Below are positions 58,348 to 64,000 of a DNA stretch of 64,000 bases, one piece after another. The notes below the pieces were generated by a model. The model made no database searches. It worked only from the letters and a program-made list of their open reading frames with translations, and was not told the DNA's origin. The translations under genes and the position numbers were made by a program. This DNA comes from Acanthococcus lagerstroemiae (taxonomy: Eukaryota; Arthropoda; Insecta; Hemiptera; Eriococcidae), in contig CM063108.1 in assembly GCA_031841125.1 (NCBI GenBank), forward strand, positions 43,732,122 to 43,796,121, written 5' to 3'. How positions within the stretch are numbered: the first letter of the stretch is position 1; each line of letters begins with the position of its first letter.

Positions 58348-58604
58348 AGGTAGGTTAATCAATCAAATTTTAAACATTCAATTAAAAATATACGATGAAA
58401 ATATCTCCCACTTAATGCTTCCCGCCTTTAATTCGCGAACACGTGATTAGAAATATTCACATGCGAAACATGTCATCATCGAGCATATGATTCAAAAGCG
58501 CGCGAATCTAACCACGCGCCTCGAGAGGTCAATGACTATGGCGCTTAGCATAGTCTGTTGTGTGTTGCAGGACTGGCCTTTTATACCTACTACTATAGTA
58601 GACT

Positions 58605-59870
58605 TACTTGATTTTCTGTTTTAGTTTTGTACATCAATGTTTTCTGATTTTAATTTCATTCAATTTTTACGTGTACATTGACCAATTTTTACTGGACGTT
58701 CTATAAAATGACCTGTCATTGTGTAGATTGACAAAGGCATTCTACACAACGTCAATTTCTCCTAGACATTATACAGAATGGCCGGGCAATATGTAAAATG
58801 ACAGATTATTTACTTTGACCGTAACATATATAGGGTGTACATCTCTGGTGGTGCGTTTACGCGTTGTTATGACTACCCCGTTTCGGATTCTTGTTCTCTG
58901 TCATTCCCCTAGGCCCGTTTCACACGACGCCATGTAAACGGGTGTTTTCCCGTAGGTCCGTTTCACACAATGCCATGTAAATGAATGTTTTTAAACTTTT
59001 GACCGAATTTCTAGATGCAATTTGTGGAAAAAATAATGAAGATAGGAAGCTGTGATTTGTTTCATTCAAAAGAACGTGATTTTTTCTATAAGAATTGTCA
59101 AGAAAGTGAAAAATGATTTTTTGACACCAGAGCCCCGTACTCGTATATGGAGACAGTTTTTGATATTTATATGATAATTTGAATTTCCTGTAATGAAATA
59201 AGCCCACGATTGCATTAAAAAACAAGTGCAGGGCGAGCTGGGGGAAATTAAAAAAAATTGTCGAATAGGAATTTTGCTCCATACCTCGGGGTAAAAGTAC
59301 GCAGATGGTGGGGCAGAAGTCTTATAAATAATTTTGAGCTTGATTGCTAAGAAATTAAATATTTTTAGTAAAGAAAACTAAAATATTATGATGAAATGAA
59401 ATTTAAAAAAGAAAATCTATTATAGTAGAACGTCGATTATCCGGAAGTCAATCATCCGAAACATCAATTAACCGGAATGCCCCCCCCCCTAAAAAAAATG
59501 ATAATCAGAGCCCGGATTTTTAGGCAAATACCCTCTTTTTCTTCTCTTTTTAGTCTAGCCTATTCAGTCTATTAAGGTTTTCTGGACAAAGGTGGAGAAG
59601 AAAAATTTGCCGATAAGTATTTCTTGAAAACTAAAAATTTCCCGGCAACATTTTTGAAAAATTAATAATTTGCTGATTTTTTCAATCAAAATATTTTGTA
59701 ATTGAAAAAATAAAATGAATACACAAACAATCAATCGTTCTTAAAAAAAGAAACATTCAAATAAATAAGTCAAAATTTGCCGACTGCCAAATTATGGGGG
59801 GGTCAACCCCCACGCCACCTATCGTTTCATCCCTGAATAAATTACCTAGACTTGACCATACAGATGAATA
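58605..59870. other. No gene recognised
   Basis: AT-rich sequence. GACCTGTCATTGTGTAGATTGA / TCTACACAACGTCAATTT-like motifs around 58710-58760 are weakly inverted (quoted in part). At 59428-59475 AGTAGAACGTCGATTATCCG resembles the terminus of pogo/Tigger-type MITEs, but no partner end was found. Confidence 0.35.
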
Positions 59871-59889
59871 ACAATCCAATACAGGATGA

Positions 59890-60130
59890 CATATTCAGAA
59901 AACCAACGTATACAGATACAGACACGATTAATACCCAATGACTCATATCACCACCATAAATACAAAATGACAGCCATTCAAACTACACAACTACTGTCAC
60001 AAAGCAATCACAGTACTAGAAAACAACAATGACAAGAAAAAAAGAGACCAACATAATAGAACAATCTGTCATCAACGACACCAACCAAAAATTGTTGACA
60101 ATGAACAGAATAGCGAACAAAAAAATGACC
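59890..60130 (+). pseudogene. Possible Penelope-like element fragment
   Basis: A frame reads QDDIFRKPTYTDTDT, and after a +1 shift LIPNDSYHHHKYKMTAIQ. The (I/V)-RKPT-TD--IP--S-HP--HK pattern is characteristic of the RT C-terminal region of Penelope-like retroelements. Downstream A-rich sequence to about 60640 may be more of the element but is too decayed to read. No GIY-YIG domain was seen. Confidence 0.5.
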
Positions 60131-60699
60131 AAGACAACAGAGGAAACTGCATTAAGGAACAGCCAACCAATGATCAATATATGCGAGTAAATTACAACAA
60201 AATAGCGGGAAAATACAGAAGTAACTATATATAGTATTGTCTACAGACTAGACTACGAAGAATACAACGTGATTTACATAGAGGAGAAAGAAAACAGAAA
60301 TTCATAGCAAAGAATGAAAGAAAAATGACATATTAGGTACAAAAATCAAGGATGACAAATTACCAACTTTTCGGAAGATAATTAATGGACCATAAACATG
60401 ACAATAAACGAAATTACTATCCCAAAATACTAAAAATATGGAACAACATACAAGAAAGGTAACTGCAATGATGAACGAAAATCATATAAATACAGACATA
60501 ACAAAAATAACTTGATTTAACAGGGAAACACTGACAAAAGTAACAGACCAAACAATACTCAACAACAGGGGATTGGCCTACCAGACCATTACCAACATCC
60601 AGTCAATATACAGGAAATGACAAAGACGGTTCACCATACGGTACTACACCTTAAAGAATATAGAGAATATTAGCCAGGCCTGAGTTTCAGTAGTTCAGT

Positions 60700-61590
60700 C
60701 ACTGATAATGAAGTATAATACCCAAAATCGTTCTCACAGAAGATACGCTGCTTTCAAAAGGCATTTGTACAAACCTGAAGAACTGTAGGTAATATAGGCA
60801 TTTGACTATTAATTAGCATTTCAGATTTATTATTTATACCGTGCTCGAGATCGAGAAAAGATTATAGGCTACAACGATTCGAATCCCTGCTATCTCATTA
60901 GAACAATATAGAAACATTCGTTGATCATTTAATATCAATGAGGTACTTACAAAAACGGTTCTCAACTTTAAAAAAGTAAAACTGAGTTCTCTGTAAAAAT
61001 GATCTGTCTAACCTAGCAAAAGATATGTATGCAGGATTTGGCTTTCAATTTGAAATCAGAATCAACCCGTTGAAGATTTTCCCACTAAAAACATGAAAAT
61101 CTAGTTGCGCTGCGTACACGTATTAGAGTGGAAATGCCACTACGACCTTTTGTCTTTTCAAAGAAAACGCACGCGCATGGAATGCAAATGTCAGTGGCGC
61201 TACGCCGACGACGTATCTTTACTACTACTCTTGCATCTAACCCCGTTTTATATACAGAGCTCATCAATGTAGTAGTGGATGTGGTTTTCCGAATGCGTTC
61301 CACTTGGATACGCACATCAAAATCTTCAACGGGAACAATCCACTGGGAGACTTCGAAAAACTTCCTAAGACACCGTGACTAAATAATCTATTTAACCAAC
61401 AATGAAATCGTGTCGGAAAACTTTTCCGTCTATGACTCCGTTTGAACAGGAAATACATCAGTGTCATTCTCAAAGACGAACTCTTCCTGCAGGATTTTGA
61501 AAGCCGAGATAAACAACCAATATCCGATCTACACTATATTTACATGGTCTAAAGGAAGAACGAGTATTTGAGATAGGCGCTGACAAGCTC
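60700..61590. other. No gene firmly recognised
   Basis: A plus-strand frame near 61180-61215 reads CQWRYADDVSLLL, which looks like an RT catalytic box, but no neighbouring RT motif supports it. The rest is unassigned and lies just 3' of gene 2. Confidence 0.3.
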
Positions 61591-61597
61591 ATAATAA

Positions 61598-63273
61598 TCA
61601 GTCTACGCATAATTTTCTGAACGACCCTTCTAGTCCGTACAACGAATTATCTGCTACATGATGTCCTGCTTTCTTGCTCAGATCTGCCACCATTTCATCT
61701 TGCTCCTTAAACCAGGTCGAATAAGTTTGCATAGTATCGTGCATTTGGCCTGCAACATAAAAAAGCACACCGTTAAGAGGTCTCATTAAGAATATGAGTA
61801 AATGATTGGATATGGTCGTACTGCTTACTTCTCAATTCTCTCATTGAAGGCTCAGTACCACCGTATTCCTCGGGTAAGCACTCTTTAGGTATTTCTTCGC
61901 TCAGTTTGGAAGCTTCTTTCTTCCATAGCACAATCTGAAATGCGTATTTAAATGGTAACTAAATTTGTAAGCCCCACTGAACTTGCACAGCAATTATACA
62001 TGTGGAAATAAATAGGTACAAAATAATATCAGAAAATGAATTCAGCAATTGTATAAACCTATAAATCGAATAGCATGCACTGATATAACTAGTATTTATT
62101 GGACTGAACGTCTTTTTGTAGGATCCTAAGACGTCAGATCCGAAAATTATCTTTAACATCAGAATCAGTAACCTGGAATACCTATAAAACGAATCCAATA
62201 TTTCAAATTTTATTTTTTCTCCCATTCCCCCATTTTGGAGAGTCAATGCGACGGCGAGGAGAGTCCGGGTGAGGTCTTTGATGCACCAACTCAATAAATT
62301 GAACTCTTCGGAATAGATTCCAGAAAAATTTGTAATATGAGTAATTTTTATTTTCACTGCATTCTATTTTTACTGATAGACCCAAAACCTGTGCATGTGA
62401 GTTGCACGCTACAACTGATCCCTTTTGAGTTTGGGATCAAATTTTCCGGTGACCTTGAAATGTGGCACACTTTTTATCCATGGTATGGCATAATTCTAGG
62501 AGGTGTCCCAGAGAAAATTCTTTCTTTTCCAAAATGAGGGCCACCATAAGGCGCCTCAAATACATTTTGTCAAAAGATATGACATTCTCTACTTAAAACC
62601 ATTATTTTGATATCTAAAGATTTGATTATGCCAAAAAAAAAAAAAAAAAAAGGAGAGAGATAATACAAAAGGTTTTGCAGGGAATAACTTTTCCATGAAA
62701 AGAAAACAGCTCTTGAAACCCAGGTGGTACAGAAATCGACTCTTCGTCGATATTCAAGACCCAACATTTTCCTGACACGACATTGTGGTCATATCTCATG
62801 AATCTTTACCCCCCCCCCCCCAGGAAAAACTCTTCGGTACGTCCCTGTATGAAGAAGTTAAAGAGCGCAACACTGATGTTCGGTAATCCAACTTCCGAAT
62901 CATACTCTAACACTTCCTCGTTTCACATCAGAATGGCTCTGCAATCGACACTGACATCTCCAACATTAAGGGAATATGAATATAGTACATTTGTGGCGGT
63001 TCACTCCAAAGGCGAGACACCTAAATACTCTTACACTTACTAAGAACCGAGTAAGTCCTTGAGAGCGCAAATTTTCTTTGATCACACTACTGAAACACAC
63101 CCTATTGCTCGTGTTACACCTCGAGAGCTTTTCGTCTCTTCTGGACTACAAGCAATCCGAATTACCTTATTTGCCTCTTTTTTCACTAATGTGCAGGCAA
63201 GGTTGACAGCCGGCTGAGCAAACGATGGAACATTTAGCAAGTACACTTTGTTGTATCTGATGGGATTTGTTTT
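61598..63273 (-). CDS. CRAL-TRIO domain protein, gene 2, last three exons (partial)
   Basis: Exons (minus strand): 63273-63166, 61934-61829 and 61749-61598, of 108, 106 and 152 bp. These equal gene 1's exons 4-6 in both length and phase (0, 0, 1). They encode KTNPIRYNKVYLLNVPSFAQ, then LSEEIPKECLPEEYGGTEPS, then WFKEQDEMVADLSKKAG and the C-terminal GLEGSFRKLCVD before TGA at 61600-61598. Junctions are TTTTCAG/AAAACA, AAG/GTAATT, CAG/ATTGTG, A/GTAAGC and GCAG/GCC. A gene-1 exon-3 counterpart was not found up to 64000, so the 5' part lies outside. It is a tandem paralogue in the same orientation; residue identity to gene 1 is roughly 60 percent by eye in these exons. Confidence 0.88.
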
Positions 63274-64000
63274 CTGAAACAATGAAGATATGGGGTTGTT
63301 CGCTTAGCAATAAGCAAAATAAAAGTATGCATAATGTGAGGAGTGCTTTTCCAAAATGCATCGTAATTTTAACATAGATATATGTCTACTGGCACAGTAC
63401 GCGAAAGGAAAAAATCCGCAGAAAAACATTACAATTGCGATGTAGTTGCACGTTCCTTTTTACGCTGTCATTCGTTCTATCAAATTTCGACCGGCCGACA
63501 CAAAGAATGCCGAGCGACGCCGAGAATGGACTCAGAGAAAGCATTGGAATGTGGATATACATGTAAACACCGTCCTCTGGACGACATCTTTTTTTTTTTT
63601 TTTTTTTTTTTTTGGAAATTGGATAACGAACCTTTTTTCTTTCAAATTATCAATATTTCTCTGTTGAATTGCAAAATAATAATAATAATAAGTTCCATCA
63701 TATTATCACAGTATTTTCAAAATCGAACTCTTCAATATCCCTTTGTGAATTGTGAAATGAAAAAATCTTCATGTAATCACAATATTTGTTAACGAAAAAG
63801 CTCATTTATAAAACCTAGATTTGCTGTAGGTATGCATTCTAGTTCCAAATAAAGGACAAGTATGAACAATCTTCGGAGTTTTTTCTCTTTTTTTTCTTCT
63901 TTTTTCCCCCTTTCTTTTCTTTCTGTTTATAATTTCGTGGAAAATGAAATTTCTTGGCCGAGATCCGTTGAGGCTGAGGTTAGCTCTAGGCAATAACTGG
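63274..64000. other. Upstream intron of gene 2: no exon recognised
   Basis: Contains a poly-T run (63590-63613) and pyrimidine-rich tracts near 63880-63920. A frame at 63382-63792 has no recognisable domain. Confidence 0.4.

Larger units (their letters stand above)
48598..58595. mobile_element. Giant palindromic element carrying a truncated family-B DNA polymerase gene
   Basis: The left arm 48598-54459 and right arm 54512-58595 are reverse complements and differ by only scattered substitutions, one in-frame codon, a microsatellite length change and a 1,808-bp insertion (51081-52888). The outer ends read TAAGTAGGTATAAAAGG (left) and the complement of TAGTAGTAGGTATAAAAGG (right). TAGTAGACT occurs just outside both ends (47729-47737, 58596-58604), a possible target duplication. 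Each arm codes inward for the N-terminal part of a protein-primed-type DNA polymerase. The structure fits an integrated snap-back derivative of a Maverick/Polinton-like element or related DNA virus. No integrase, capsid or packaging gene is present. Confidence 0.85.

Noticed and set aside
48598..58595. The palindrome as an assembly or chimeric-read artefact
   Set aside because: The arms carry different insertions, microsatellite lengths and substitutions, and different outer flanks. Long-read proof is still needed.
59428..59475. pogo/Tigger-type MITE
   Set aside because: Only one terminus-like sequence was seen, with no partner end or TA duplication found.
61180..61215. RT catalytic box (YADD)
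   Set aside because: A lone four-residue match without flanking RT motifs.
63382..63792. 136-residue plus-strand frame
   Set aside because: Contains a poly-Phe run from poly-T and no recognisable domain; it lies in an intron of gene 2 on the opposite strand.

Overview
This is an AT-rich eukaryotic window, most likely from an insect. Introns follow the GT-AG rule, two genes belong to the CRAL-TRIO lipid-carrier family in the form expanded in insects, and the rest is mostly transposon debris (Tc1, hAT-type MITEs, Helitron ends, LINE pieces, a KRBA2-like integrase remnant, a probable MULE and a probable Penelope remnant). A sap-feeding hemipteran is possible, but the sequence alone does not prove it. 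No rRNA, true tRNA, operon or CRISPR array was found.

Host genes. CRAL-TRIO gene 1 lies on the minus strand from 33518 to 9468. Its six exons join with matching phases into an intact reading frame of 304 residues. Intron 1 is about 16.9 kb and holds two inverted Tc1 copies, a probable MULE remnant, two satellite-like arrays, a G-rich block and a Helitron 3' end. Introns 3 and 5 hold LINE fragments. The last three exons of a paralogue (gene 2) lie at 63273-61598, minus strand, with exon lengths and phases identical to gene 1; its 5' exons lie beyond the right edge.

Mobile DNA. 1-9 kb holds LINE RT fragments and MITEs. 9-16 kb holds nested LINEs in gene 1, including one insertion with a perfect 13-bp target duplication and one ORF1 fragment between two identical 57-bp repeats. 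20-27 kb holds inverted-repeat elements, a tRNA-like SINE and the Tc1 pair. 27-37 kb holds Helitron ends and a satellite with about 140-bp subunits in a 567-bp higher-order unit. 36.9-38.3 kb holds two head-to-head MITEs with a third element nested in one. 40-42.5 kb is a 2.4-kb terminal-inverted-repeat element. 47.1-47.7 kb is a KRBA2-like integrase remnant.

The standout is 48598-58595: a nearly perfect palindrome of about 10 kb. Each arm (about 4.06 kb without insertions) begins with a TATAAAAGG motif, carries two copies of a 59-nt hairpin, and then a spliced gene for the N-terminal part of a family-B DNA polymerase of the Maverick/Polinton or related-virus type. The arms meet at a 52-bp acidic-codon loop where the polymerase gene is cut off. 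The left copy of the gene is broken by a 1,808-bp TA-flanked element; the right copy is open up to the loop. It looks like an integrated snap-back (inverted-dimer) derivative of a linear self-replicating element.
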